IMG/VR virus record: IMGVR_UViG_3300021185_001079
Span: 1-56,383 of that record
Source of the DNA: a virus
DNA: 56,383 nucleotides
Strand: one strand, 5' to 3'
A program made the translations under genes and the position numbers. Within the stretch, counting starts at the first letter, position 1; each line of letters starts with the position of its first letter. The notes under the pieces are model-generated. The model searched no databases and was not told the DNA's origin. It worked only from the letters and a program-made list of their open reading frames with translations. This document shows, piece after piece, positions 16,258-24,891 of the stretch.

Positions 16258-17030
16258 GGACTTGAGCCTATAATATCCATTACTTCTTTAGGATAATCAA
16301 AGTCAACTTTACGTGTCCTACATTTGTGATTAATTGCAATTTCTGTCTTTAGTTCTTTAAAGTTATTAATTGTTTTGTCAGCATCCCAGTGCTTAGTCTC
16401 TACACAACTTTTAACTTTGTTACGAATTCGATCGTCAGTGCCAACCCAAGACCAATGCCATCCTGCTGTTTCTGGATAATGCACTGCATGACTTCTATCT
16501 TTGCGTTTGTGATTTTTTCCTCTATAAAGCCTTTGCGGATTTTCAAACATACGCTTACGTGCAACCATAGAACCTTTCCAGCCTCTATATGCTTGTAAGT
16601 TAAAAGCATAAAAGAACATATGCATTTTACATGCTACAGGTTTATCTTTATCATCCATAAGCTTTATAATATCAGGAACAAGACCTGGGTCTAAGTTTTC
16701 ATCTAAGTCAGAATGTATAATAATATCTTCAGTATCAAGTCTGTCAATACCTTGCTGCAAAGACATACGGCTAAAGTTTTCAATTATCCAGTGCTTTGGC
16801 ACATTAGGTAACGTAACAGACCTTGGTATGTCAAGTGATATAACTTCTATTCTATCACCATATTTTGAATATCGATCTATGTTTTCTTTTAAGTTAAATG
16901 TCTTAGGCTTCCAGCTCCACGTTTTGTTGCCTTCTAAAATGATCCATTTATCAACATACTTTTCAGTAAGAGCTAATCGAATGTCGAGCATTTCGAATTC
17001 GTCATTAAATAAAAATGTATCTACAATCAT
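16245..17030 (-). CDS. Glycosyltransferase family 17-like
   Basis: A 261-aa protein resembling GT17 (beta-1,4-N-acetylglucosaminyltransferase type). It starts MIVDTFLFNDEFEMLDIRL, close to the family's D(S/T)F.FNNELDLLEIR pattern, then VDKWIILEGNKTW near residue 26. The metal-binding DxD is in IIIHSDLDE near 104, and a conserved GWHWSWVG is near 198. It is coded on the minus strand together with the methyltransferase upstream of it (one-base gap), so the two form a small operon inside the plus-strand island. Confidence 0.78.
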   Translation of the reverse strand: MIVDTFLFNDEFEMLDIRLALTEKYVDKWIILEGNKTWSWKPKTFNLKENIDRYSKYGDRIEVISLDIPRSVTLPNVPKHWIIENFSRMSLQQGIDRLDTEDIIIHSDLDENLDPGLVPDIIKLMDDKDKPVACKMHMFFYAFNLQAYRGWKGSMVARKRMFENPQRLYRGKNHKRKDRSHAVHYPETAGWHWSWVGTDDRIRNKVKSCVETKHWDADKTINNFKELKTEIAINHKCRTRKVDFDYPKEVMDIIGSSPYWV

Positions 17031-17031
17031 T

Positions 17032-17661
17032 TTAAAACCTATATATTATTTGATACTTATCCCATAGAGGAAAAATATCTTTAGCAGCAAGATAGTCGTA
17101 TATTGCTCTACCTTTTCCAGTTCTAGTACCGTCTGCTTTAAATGCGTTGTCGTCTATACCTACAATGCAATCTTTTAAGTAAGGTTCGATTGCCTTGAAT
17201 TCATTTAAATGATGTTCAGCACTCGGAGTGTCGTCCATCCATTTTACATCGTAACTATCTAAATAAAACAAATCAACATTAGACAAATCGTCTAACGATT
17301 CTAACCAAGCTACGCTATCACTCTGATACGCTTTAAAATAATTGTTATCAATAAACTCGTTAGCGGCGTTTACTGCATTCTTTTTTAAATCTACAGATCT
17401 TACAAAGCCGCCTTGCATTTTTACAAGTTCGGCAAATATCATTCCGCTATTGCCATCTTTCCAGTTATTAGGTTTACGCACAGTGCCAGTTTCAATAATT
17501 TGTAATTCGCTATTAGTCAAGTTTAATAGCTCAGTAAACAAAAATTCAAATCCCTCAGACCGGTCATATAAATCAGATTTTAAACCTCGTTTAGATCCGC
17601 TTGCAATAACTCTTAAATGTTTTTTATAGTGAGTATTATAGTGTTTAATCCATTTGTGCAT
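17032..17661 (-). CDS. Class I SAM-dependent methyltransferase
   Basis: A 209-aa protein with IIETGTVR as motif I near residue 55, VRSVDLKKNAVNAA near 88, VDLFYLDSYDVKWMDD near 129 and IVGIDDNAF near 162. This is the same broad family as the protein at 15664 but clearly diverged. It is the first gene of a two-gene minus-strand operon with the GT17-like enzyme. Sugar methylation is the likely role. Confidence 0.7.
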   Translation of the reverse strand: MHKWIKHYNTHYKKHLRVIASGSKRGLKSDLYDRSEGFEFLFTELLNLTNSELQIIETGTVRKPNNWKDGNSGMIFAELVKMQGGFVRSVDLKKNAVNAANEFIDNNYFKAYQSDSVAWLESLDDLSNVDLFYLDSYDVKWMDDTPSAEHHLNEFKAIEPYLKDCIVGIDDNAFKADGTRTGKGRAIYDYLAAKDIFPLWDKYQIIYRF

Positions 17662-17665
17662 AAAT

Positions 17666-17673
17666 TATTTATT
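17666..17673 (-). promoter_or_regulatory. Late promoter on the minus strand, leaderless geometry
   Basis: On the minus strand AATAAATA is followed by ATTT and the ATG at 17661, the four-base gap seen at plus-strand late genes. Confidence 0.55.
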
Positions 17674-17675
17674 TA

Positions 17676-17683
17676 GGTAAATA
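17676..17683 (+). promoter_or_regulatory. Late promoter on the plus strand
   Basis: GGTAAATA lies back to back with the minus-strand octamer, two bases apart. The ATG of the glycosyltransferase at 17706 is 22 nt downstream. Confidence 0.5.
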
Positions 17684-17705
17684 TTTAAACAACACGGAAT
17701 AGAAT

Positions 17706-18392
17706 ATGATTATTATATCAGGATCAAATGGTAACAAGTATAATGCTGATGTAAATCACAAAAATTATGCAAAGCAACATAACATTGAATATCATTATTT
17801 TACTGATATCGATTACAAACAAGGTGTAATGCAACATCCAGGATATTTAAAAACTTACGCAATAAGACAAGCACTCGAATCTCATGATAGAGTTATGTGG
17901 ATTGACGATGATGCATTTTTTATAGATTTTAATTGGGATTGTAGAACAGTCTTTGACCAATATACAAAACCTTGGATTGTTAGTCAAAGTCATCCTGTAA
18001 AGGCTAGACAAGCAATTTTAAATAGTGGTATTATGTTTTATCGAAAAAATTTAGAAATTATTAATATGCTTTCTGAAATTCCTAATATTACTGATAAAGA
18101 AAAGTTAAATTCTTGGCAAGAAGAATGGGGAACTACTAAAGGTAACGATCAGCCTCGCTATATACTTATGAGTCAAACAAAGTATAAAGACTGTGTAGAC
18201 ATTGTTCCTTATAATCAAAATGGCTGGAATAAAAGACGTGAATTGTGTATGCGATCACATCAACAAATTGTTCACTTTGCAGGAACAAACAAAGAAAGCC
18301 GAATGAGAGATTTTGAACGTAGAGTAAAAATAGATCTAAATCATAGCGAAATAACTTATAATATCAAAAAAAATAAGTACACTAGTCGATAA
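17706..18392 (+). CDS. Glycosyltransferase with DDD motif
   Basis: A 228-aa GT-A-type protein. The donor-binding acid cluster is VMWIDDDAFFIDF near residue 65, preceded by MQHPGYLKTYAIRQAL, and ILNSGIMFYRKN near 103 is the usual following strand. The layout resembles GT34/GT8-like transferases. The C-terminus is basic. It starts a plus-strand run and is followed after 14 bases by the first GT-B-like paralogue. Confidence 0.7.
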   Translation: MIIISGSNGNKYNADVNHKNYAKQHNIEYHYFTDIDYKQGVMQHPGYLKTYAIRQALESHDRVMWIDDDAFFIDFNWDCRTVFDQYTKPWIVSQSHPVKARQAILNSGIMFYRKNLEIINMLSEIPNITDKEKLNSWQEEWGTTKGNDQPRYILMSQTKYKDCVDIVPYNQNGWNKRRELCMRSHQQIVHFAGTNKESRMRDFERRVKIDLNHSEITYNIKKNKYTSR

Positions 18393-18406
18393 TAGATAAT
18401 TACAAT

Positions 18407-19183
18407 ATGAGTCCTAATTTTGATCACTTGTATTATTTCAATAATCCCCATAATGTTTTAAGAAATATGATGCCTTCTATGGAAAAGGCATGCACACTAA
18501 CAGAAACTTCTGAGGTAAACTTAGATCACACATACTTTGTAGTAGGTCCATGGAAGTACAATGAAGAACGACAAGCTGTATTTAACAGTCATTATTTGCA
18601 TGTAGACAATGGATATTTTTTTAAAACTAAAGCAGCAAGCATGTTTAGGCTAACGTATAGAGGATTACAAGAATCTAAAATATTTGATTGTGATAATAAA
18701 AGATTAGATACTTGCAATTTCAAAATTAAAAAATGGAATAACAACGGTGACTACATTTTAATTGTTGCACCAGATGTGTGGCCACCGAGATATTATGATG
18801 GATTAAAAACTGATATAGAATGGATTATAAACGTAAAACACGAATTGCGTAAGTATACAGATAGAAAAATATTTTATAGATTAAAAGAATCTCGTAAAGA
18901 CAGGGGTGACGATAAATTAGATCGATATTTAGATAATGCATGGGCAGTAGTAACATCTCAAAGTTTAGCATCTATCGAGAGTATTTGTTCAGGTGTTCCT
19001 GTGTTTAACTTAGCACCGAGTTGTTGTGATAATGTTGCATTACAAGATTTGTCAAAAATAGAACACCCGTATAGACCTGATAACAGACAAGAATGGTTAG
19101 CTAGTCTAAGTTACGGACAGTTTAGTAGAGACGAAATATCAAGCGGATTTGCTCGTGAAATTTTAAAGGATCGATACTTATGA
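18407..19183 (+). CDS. GT-B-like glycan protein, paralogue A
   Basis: A 258-aa protein, one of five diverged copies in this island. The shared C-terminal frame here is ELRKYTDRKIFYR near residue 141, then NAWAVVTSQSLASIESICSG near 178, VPVFNLAP, LSKIEHP and YGQFSRDEI near 242. This resembles the donor half of capsule-polysaccharide-type GT-B proteins, where an Arg-containing segment and a Ser/Glu pair bind the nucleotide. The N-terminal half is unlike the other copies, which suggests different acceptors. The exact sugar is unknown. Confidence 0.62.
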   Translation: MSPNFDHLYYFNNPHNVLRNMMPSMEKACTLTETSEVNLDHTYFVVGPWKYNEERQAVFNSHYLHVDNGYFFKTKAASMFRLTYRGLQESKIFDCDNKRLDTCNFKIKKWNNNGDYILIVAPDVWPPRYYDGLKTDIEWIINVKHELRKYTDRKIFYRLKESRKDRGDDKLDRYLDNAWAVVTSQSLASIESICSGVPVFNLAPSCCDNVALQDLSKIEHPYRPDNRQEWLASLSYGQFSRDEISSGFAREILKDRYL

Positions 19184-19205
19184 AGAACAAAAAAGAACAA
19201 TTATA

Positions 19206-20123
19206 ATGTTAGGAGTTATTGTCCGTCAGGCAAAATGGAAAAAACTTAGAGAAATAGGTAATCTCATAGGTAAGTACGAACATGGCATTATTGATCTTGA
19301 ACTAGCTGAACTTAAGAATGTACAATATGACTTTCTAATACAGAACGGTGTAAAAAAGCCTAGTAGGCCGACAGAAGATATTTATATAGCACTTGAAAAA
19401 TTAAACAAGCCCATTCTAATACGAGAAGCTCCTAACTTACGAATGATTGACGACGGAAGTTCTTGTAGGGCAATTCCGTTTGATTCAAAGTGGTTCAAAT
19501 TTTCTTGGAATCATTACTTTTTAGATGAAGGAATTTATCCATATGACAACACTTATGATAGGTGGACGCAGTTAAGCAAAGAATATAACATTAATGTACA
19601 CGACTGGAAACGTAGAGGAGATAATATATTATTAAATTGTCAAAAGCCGGGAGACAGTGCATTAAATAAGTTAACTTATAATAACATTAATTATAAAGAT
19701 TATATTGTAAATGTAATTAATAAAATTAAAAAAGTTTCTGATAGACCGTTAATTATAAGACCGCATCCTAAAGACAATACATTAAGACTGCATTTAGACA
19801 CAATATTTGATAATCTCACATATTCAAATAAAACATTATACGAAGAACTAGATAATGCATGGTGTGCTATTACATACAATAGCACAAGCAGTGTAGAAAC
19901 TTCTTTATACGGCACACCAACAATTGTGCTAGATCCTAGTGCAGCAAGCACTCCGGTATCGCAAACCGAAATAGAACATATCGAAAACACCTGGGAACCT
20001 TGCAGAGAGCAATGGTTGAAAAGAATTGCATTTATGCAGTGGGAAGGTAAAGAATTACGTGACGGGTATGTATGGGATTTATTAAAGTCAGTTATGCCTA
20101 ATCATGGGCCAAAAATCAACTAA
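19206..20123 (+). CDS. GT-B-like glycan protein, paralogue B
   Basis: A 305-aa copy of the same family. It keeps SDRPLIIRPHPKDN near residue 178, the clearest form of the basic donor loop, then NAWCAITYNSTSSVETSLYG near 219, TPTIVLDPS and a C-terminal QWLKRIAFMQWEGKELRDG. It lies 22 nt after paralogue A, with no obvious ribosome site, and is followed within 8 nt by the cytidylyltransferase-cupin gene. Confidence 0.62.
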   Translation: MLGVIVRQAKWKKLREIGNLIGKYEHGIIDLELAELKNVQYDFLIQNGVKKPSRPTEDIYIALEKLNKPILIREAPNLRMIDDGSSCRAIPFDSKWFKFSWNHYFLDEGIYPYDNTYDRWTQLSKEYNINVHDWKRRGDNILLNCQKPGDSALNKLTYNNINYKDYIVNVINKIKKVSDRPLIIRPHPKDNTLRLHLDTIFDNLTYSNKTLYEELDNAWCAITYNSTSSVETSLYGTPTIVLDPSAASTPVSQTEIEHIENTWEPCREQWLKRIAFMQWEGKELRDGYVWDLLKSVMPNHGPKIN

Positions 20124-20131
20124 TTACTTTT

Positions 20132-20893
20132 ATGAACATTGTATTAGTAACAGGGGGCTTTGATCCTTTACATTCAGGACACATTGCATACTTTAAAGCA
20201 GCAAAGGCACTAGGTAATAAACTTATTGTAGGTGTAAATTCAGATGAATGGCTTACTCGTAAAAAAGGTAGACCATTTATGCCACTTGTCGAACGCACTA
20301 CAATTATTCAAGAGTTAGATGTAGTAGACGAGGTTATTACATTTGACGATAGTGATAATAGTGCATGTGCTGCTATTATGAAAGTTTTATCAATACACAC
20401 AGGTAATCTTATATTTGCAAACGGCGGAGATAGAACAAACACTACAACACCAGAGTTTGCTACATACGGTAACCGTCCTGATGTAAAATTTGCTTTTGGC
20501 GTAGGCGGCGAAGATAAAAAGAACTCAAGTAGTTGGATACTAAGTGACTGGAAAGCACCTAGAACTGATCGTCCTTGGGGATTTTATAGAGTGTTAGACA
20601 CAGGACCAGGCTGGGCTGTAAAAGAACTTACAATAATGCCGGGTAAGAGTTTATCAGATCAACGTCATCATTATAGATCAGAACATTGGCATGTAGTGCA
20701 AGGTACTGTTACAATTGATACTGAATGGAATAATTTAAAACGTACAACGTTTGTACCGCCACAGTCAAGTTACGATATTGGAAAACAAGTATGGCATCGT
20801 CCATATAATAATACTGATGAACCTGTTAAAATTATTGAAACGTGGTTTGGAGATATATTAGAAGAATCAGATATAGAACGGAGAGAAGAATGA
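20132..20893 (+). CDS. Cytidylyltransferase-like domain fused to a cupin
   Basis: A 253-aa protein. Residues 1-140 are a nucleotidyltransferase of the HxGH class: VTGGFDPLHSGHIAYFKAA at the start, GVNSDEWLTRKKGRP near 35 and a C-terminal switch strand. Residues 145-250 match the cupin of mannose-6-phosphate isomerase type II: RPWGFYRVLDTGPGWAVKEL, SDQRHHYRSEHWHVVQGT and ETWFGD. The fusion joins activation of a sugar phosphate with a sugar-isomerase-type cupin, suggesting one step of nucleotide-sugar supply for the neighbouring transferases. It overlaps the next gene by 4 bp (ATGA). Confidence 0.75.
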   Translation: MNIVLVTGGFDPLHSGHIAYFKAAKALGNKLIVGVNSDEWLTRKKGRPFMPLVERTTIIQELDVVDEVITFDDSDNSACAAIMKVLSIHTGNLIFANGGDRTNTTTPEFATYGNRPDVKFAFGVGGEDKKNSSSWILSDWKAPRTDRPWGFYRVLDTGPGWAVKELTIMPGKSLSDQRHHYRSEHWHVVQGTVTIDTEWNNLKRTTFVPPQSSYDIGKQVWHRPYNNTDEPVKIIETWFGDILEESDIERREE

Positions 20894-21582
20894 AAGTATT
20901 TGTAGGATACGATTCGAGAGAAGATATTGCATATCAAGTATGCAAGCACAGCATCTTAAACAAACAGCCTAATGCAACTGTTACTCCGTTGATTCAAAAA
21001 GAATTAAGAGAACAAGGACGTTACACTCGCCCAGTAGACAAACTTTCGTCAACTGAATTTACATTTACACGTTTCTTAATACCGGAGCTATGTAATTTTA
21101 ATGGCTGGGCGTTGTTTATGGATTGCGATATGATACTGCTTACAGATATCAAAGAACTATTTGATCAATGCGACGACAAGTATGCAGTAATGTGTGCGCA
21201 TCACGATTACACGCCTAAAGAAGGCACAAAGATGGATGGACAAACACAAACAGTTTATCCACGCAAAAACTGGTCAAGTGTAATGTTACTAAACTGCGGA
21301 CATCCTAGCAACAAAAAACTTACACAAGACTTAGTTAATGACGAAAGTATTACAGGTGCATACTTGCATAGATACAGCTGGTTGGATGATTCTGAAGTAG
21401 GTGAAATATCACATGAATGGAACTGGTTAGTAGGTTGGTATAATCAGCCACAAGACGGCAAGCCTAAGTTGTTACACTACACCGAAGGCGGTCCATGGTT
21501 TGAAAACTATCGTAATTGCGAATATCATTACGAATGGAAAACTGAACTCCATGAGATGATGAATGATAACATGCCTAAGTAA
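20890..21582 (+). CDS. Glycosyltransferase, GT8-like
   Basis: A 230-aa protein starting at the ATG that overlaps the previous stop. MKVFVGYDSREDIAYQVCKHS is a typical start for this group. The DxD motif is WALFMDCDMILLTD near residue 79, and SVMLLNCGH near 131 and LLHYTEGGPWFE near 199 follow. All parts of a small GT-A enzyme are present. An upstream in-frame ATG at 20842 would overlap the cupin deeply and is less likely. Confidence 0.78.
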   Translation: MKVFVGYDSREDIAYQVCKHSILNKQPNATVTPLIQKELREQGRYTRPVDKLSSTEFTFTRFLIPELCNFNGWALFMDCDMILLTDIKELFDQCDDKYAVMCAHHDYTPKEGTKMDGQTQTVYPRKNWSSVMLLNCGHPSNKKLTQDLVNDESITGAYLHRYSWLDDSEVGEISHEWNWLVGWYNQPQDGKPKLLHYTEGGPWFENYRNCEYHYEWKTELHEMMNDNMPK

Positions 21583-22339
21583 AAATAGACAAGACGTCTA
21601 TATAAACATGTTAGCAAATGGCGCTAGATTACAGGTTACAGACTATCACGATGATTTACCTAGTTCTCCTGTTGTTATTAGAAGTTTAGCAAAAGCTGAT
21701 ATACTAAAGTATAGAAAGGAACATAATCTTCCTTTTTATTATATGGATACCGGATATACTGGTGGCCATGAAAAAGTTACAAAGGAAGACTTAAAGCCTA
21801 TACATCGAATTGTTTACAATGATTTACAACTTAGTGATATAGTTGAACGACCGAGTGATAGATGGAAAAAGTTTGGACATAATATAAACGACAAAAAGAA
21901 TTCAGGTAGGTATATATTATTAGTGCCGCCTAGTGAAAAGCCGTGTAACTATTATGGAATTAATGTAGAAACATGGCTACCAGAAGTAAAAAAAGAAATT
22001 AGAAAATATACTGATCGTCCTATTAAAATTAGATATAAACAATCTCGACAATATCGTAGACGATCAAAACCAATATATACAGATTTACAAGATTGTCATG
22101 CACTAGTAACATATCAAAGTATTGCAGCAATTGAAAGTATTTTATTCGGAGTACCTGCATTTACACTAGCACCTTGTGCAGCAGATCCGGTTGCAGACAA
22201 GGATCTTAGCCAGCTTGAACATCCAACGGTACAAGATCGAGATAAAATACATAAGTGGGCCCATCATTTAGCGTACGGACAGTTTCACGTTAATGAATTA
22301 AAAGATGGCACTGCATGGAGGATATTACATGGCACTTAA
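21563..22339 (+). CDS. GT-B-like glycan protein, paralogue C
   Basis: A 258-aa copy of the family with EIRKYTDRPIKIRYKQS near residue 148, LVTYQSIAAIESILFG near 181, VPAFTLAP, LSQLEHP and LAYGQFHVNELKDG near the end. It is closest in pattern to paralogue A. The start is uncertain. The ATG at 21563 overlaps the GT8-like gene by 20 nt and keeps a plausible N-terminus (KNRQDVYINMLANGA). The ATG at 21608 would avoid the overlap. The gene ends inside the pyruvyltransferase-like gene. Confidence 0.6.
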   Translation: MITCLSKNRQDVYINMLANGARLQVTDYHDDLPSSPVVIRSLAKADILKYRKEHNLPFYYMDTGYTGGHEKVTKEDLKPIHRIVYNDLQLSDIVERPSDRWKKFGHNINDKKNSGRYILLVPPSEKPCNYYGINVETWLPEVKKEIRKYTDRPIKIRYKQSRQYRRRSKPIYTDLQDCHALVTYQSIAAIESILFGVPAFTLAPCAADPVADKDLSQLEHPTVQDRDKIHKWAHHLAYGQFHVNELKDGTAWRILHGT

Positions 22340-23258
22340 ATATATAGTCACACATCGGGTAGACGAAAACAATGTAGGAGATATGGCAAGTAACCCTCTA
22401 CAATATTTTTTATCTGAAGATGAATACATGGTAGTTGATATAGATAAACTAGGTACAACACAATTACCATCCGGAGTTCCAATTATCGCCGGCGGCGGCG
22501 GCCTAATTGAAAATGAACTGTTTGGTGCAAATCTATTCACAATACTACACAATCCTGACGTTCGAAGTGCAATGCTACACTGGCAGACTTTAATAAAGCA
22601 AGGATCGCCAGTCAATAATCAGATTAAATCAGAATTCTTTGATAAAGTACAACCACTTGTTTCTGAGTATCTTGAAAAACTACAAACTACTACTGATAGG
22701 CCTAGTACTGCTATTTGGGGAGCAGGCGTTAATAAAGAAATTGAAGATAAAAAAAACAATTCGTTGTTATCTTTGCCTAACTGGATATCTTGGTTTAATC
22801 TAATTGGAATCAGAGACGATCCTAGTCCGTATAGATGGGTACCGTGTGCAAGTTGCATGCATCCTGCATTTGATAAAACTTATAACGAAACTAACGAATT
22901 TATATTTTTTGAACATAAAAAACAATTAATAAAACCAATGGAGTTTGGATCTCTTCCAATGCCACGATTTACTAATGCTGGCGCAAATTTGGAGCAAACT
23001 ATAGAAATTTTAGGTAGTGCAAAAAACATTATTACTAACAGTTATCATGGTGTATATTGGGGAACACTATTAGGAAAAACTGTGTACTGTGCAGGTAATT
23101 GGAGTTCTAAATTTTTCTATTTTAAGCATAAACCAACAATGATTGGTAAAACAACTGATCTTTCTAGACACTTGAAAAAAGCTAAACCTTATAAAAATGC
23201 ACTAGACGAGTGCAGACTTGCAACTACAGAATTTTGGAAAGAAGTAAAAAACTTATGA
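22329..23258 (+). CDS. Polysaccharide pyruvyltransferase-like protein
   Basis: A 309-aa protein starting at the ATG 7 nt after GGAGG. An upstream in-frame ATG at 22305 lies within the previous gene. Family features in order are VTHRVDENNVGDMASNPLQYF at the start, IAGGGGLIEN near residue 56, AIWGAGVN near 131, IGIRDDPS near 160 and NIITNSYHGVYWGTLLGK near 236. These match the pyruvyl/CsaB group, which adds ketal pyruvate to sugars. This would add negative charge to a glycan. Confidence 0.72.
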   Translation: MALKYIVTHRVDENNVGDMASNPLQYFLSEDEYMVVDIDKLGTTQLPSGVPIIAGGGGLIENELFGANLFTILHNPDVRSAMLHWQTLIKQGSPVNNQIKSEFFDKVQPLVSEYLEKLQTTTDRPSTAIWGAGVNKEIEDKKNNSLLSLPNWISWFNLIGIRDDPSPYRWVPCASCMHPAFDKTYNETNEFIFFEHKKQLIKPMEFGSLPMPRFTNAGANLEQTIEILGSAKNIITNSYHGVYWGTLLGKTVYCAGNWSSKFFYFKHKPTMIGKTTDLSRHLKKAKPYKNALDECRLATTEFWKEVKNL

Positions 23259-24163
23259 AAAAAGTAGTAGCGTATGCTGCCGGAGTACCTAGTCCGCACA
23301 AAAATGAGCAAAAGGTTTTAATTTTAAAAAACTTTATCGAAGGTGTAAGTGCAAAAGGCGACAACGGTATATTATATAAAGGAAAGGTAGTAGACACTAC
23401 TGCCGATCTAGCAGTAATACAAGGATGGGTGCATTCAGGTAGTCCAAATACACCGCATCTAGTTTTAAGAAAAAACGTATTTGAAAAAAGTAAAAATACA
23501 ATTATTGTAGATAGTAATTTATTTAATTATAACCTAGGTAAAGATCACCATCTTCAATATCTTAGATATAGTATGAATGGTGTGTTTCCGACTACTGGAA
23601 ATTACTTTGACAGAGTTCCAGATATGAATAGATGGAAGCAGATATCAAATGATCTACAGTTAAAAATTAAACCATGGAGAAGTGGTGGCGAACACATACT
23701 TATACCAACACAACGTAATGGTGGATGGAGTATGCAAGGATTATCAGTAACTGATTGGCTTGACAAAACAATTGGAGAGATTAGACAATATTCAGACAGA
23801 CCAATTGTAGTAAGAGGACACCCGGGCGATAAGGAAAAACATCGTTATCTTAAACGTGATGCTAGATATACATTAAGTCGAAATCCTAATATTCAAGATG
23901 ATTTAATAAATGCTTGGGCAACAGTTACATATAATAGTTCACCCGGTGTTGCTAGTGCAATCGAAGGCATACCGGTATTCGTTACAGATCCTAATCCAGC
24001 AGCAAGTCAAGCACACGATGTAGCAAACACTAACCTTGCTACTTTAGAAAATCCAGCAACGTTTGAAAGAGATTATTGGTTAGCTAAGTTAAGTATGTCT
24101 CATTGGAAATTTAGTGAATTAAAAGATGGCACAGCCTGGCAGCATATGAGGAAATTTTTATGA
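23255..24163 (+). CDS. GT-B-like glycan protein, paralogue D
   Basis: A 302-aa copy of the family with EIRQYSDRPIVVRGHPGDK near residue 181, NAWATVTYNSSPGVASAIEG near 227, IPVFVTDPNPAAS, LATLENP and KFSELKDGTAWQHM at the end. The ATG at 23255 overlaps the previous stop (ATGA), which fixes the start. This copy and B have the GHP/RPHP loop that A and C lack, so the five copies fall into at least two kinds. Confidence 0.63.
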   Translation: MKKVVAYAAGVPSPHKNEQKVLILKNFIEGVSAKGDNGILYKGKVVDTTADLAVIQGWVHSGSPNTPHLVLRKNVFEKSKNTIIVDSNLFNYNLGKDHHLQYLRYSMNGVFPTTGNYFDRVPDMNRWKQISNDLQLKIKPWRSGGEHILIPTQRNGGWSMQGLSVTDWLDKTIGEIRQYSDRPIVVRGHPGDKEKHRYLKRDARYTLSRNPNIQDDLINAWATVTYNSSPGVASAIEGIPVFVTDPNPAASQAHDVANTNLATLENPATFERDYWLAKLSMSHWKFSELKDGTAWQHMRKFL

Positions 24164-24891
24164 AAACAGCTATTGTTACAAGCATGGACGAGGCATACTT
24201 TGATAAATGCGGCCAGTCAATGTTGCTAAGTTATTTAAAATATCAAAAATCTGAGGACATTCCGCTATACCTTTATAACGAAGGTGACTTTGATGTTCCA
24301 AAAGGAATTAAAAAATTAGGATTCGAGCTAGGAAGCGAATTTGATAATTTTAATAATCGCCATTCACACCGAAAATCAGCAATAAAAAGAAAGTTTGCTA
24401 AGAAAGGATTTTCAATTATTCATGCAATGGATAATATTCCTTGCACAAGATTAATGTGGTTAGATGCAGATACATTAATGAAGAAACCAATGTCAGAGAA
24501 TTTTTTAAGTACACTTTGTAATTCTAAAACTTTAAGCGCACATTTTTCAGTATGGCATAATGCTAAAGGACAAAAATGGCATAGTTGTGAAACAGGATTT
24601 TTCTTACTTAATAAAGCGCATAAGCATTTTGATGAGTTTAAAAACACGTATAAAGACATTTATTATAACGATAATATCGAAGGAATGCGTAGATTTTATG
24701 ACGGCGAAGTTTACGGAAAAACTGTAACAACTATGGCTAACTGCGGATATAAGCTACGTGATTTAAACACTGCAAAAAATAAATCACCAATTGGTAAAAG
24801 TGTATTAAAAGATTATATAGATCATTTCAAAGCAAAGTCTGGTAAAGTAAAGCTTACAAATGAAATTCTAATCGGCCGTCATAACTTATAA
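24160..24891 (+). CDS. Glycosyltransferase with DAD motif
   Basis: A 243-aa GT-A-type protein. The donor motif is LMWLDADTLMKKP near residue 98, and ETGFFLLNKAHKHFDEF near 146 follows. It starts with an ATGA overlap after paralogue D, the last of a run of coupled genes. It converges with, and resembles, the minus-strand glycosyltransferase that follows (both carry W(L/M)DADT), and the two overlap by 6 bp. Confidence 0.7.
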   Translation: MKTAIVTSMDEAYFDKCGQSMLLSYLKYQKSEDIPLYLYNEGDFDVPKGIKKLGFELGSEFDNFNNRHSHRKSAIKRKFAKKGFSIIHAMDNIPCTRLMWLDADTLMKKPMSENFLSTLCNSKTLSAHFSVWHNAKGQKWHSCETGFFLLNKAHKHFDEFKNTYKDIYYNDNIEGMRRFYDGEVYGKTVTTMANCGYKLRDLNTAKNKSPIGKSVLKDYIDHFKAKSGKVKLTNEILIGRHNL

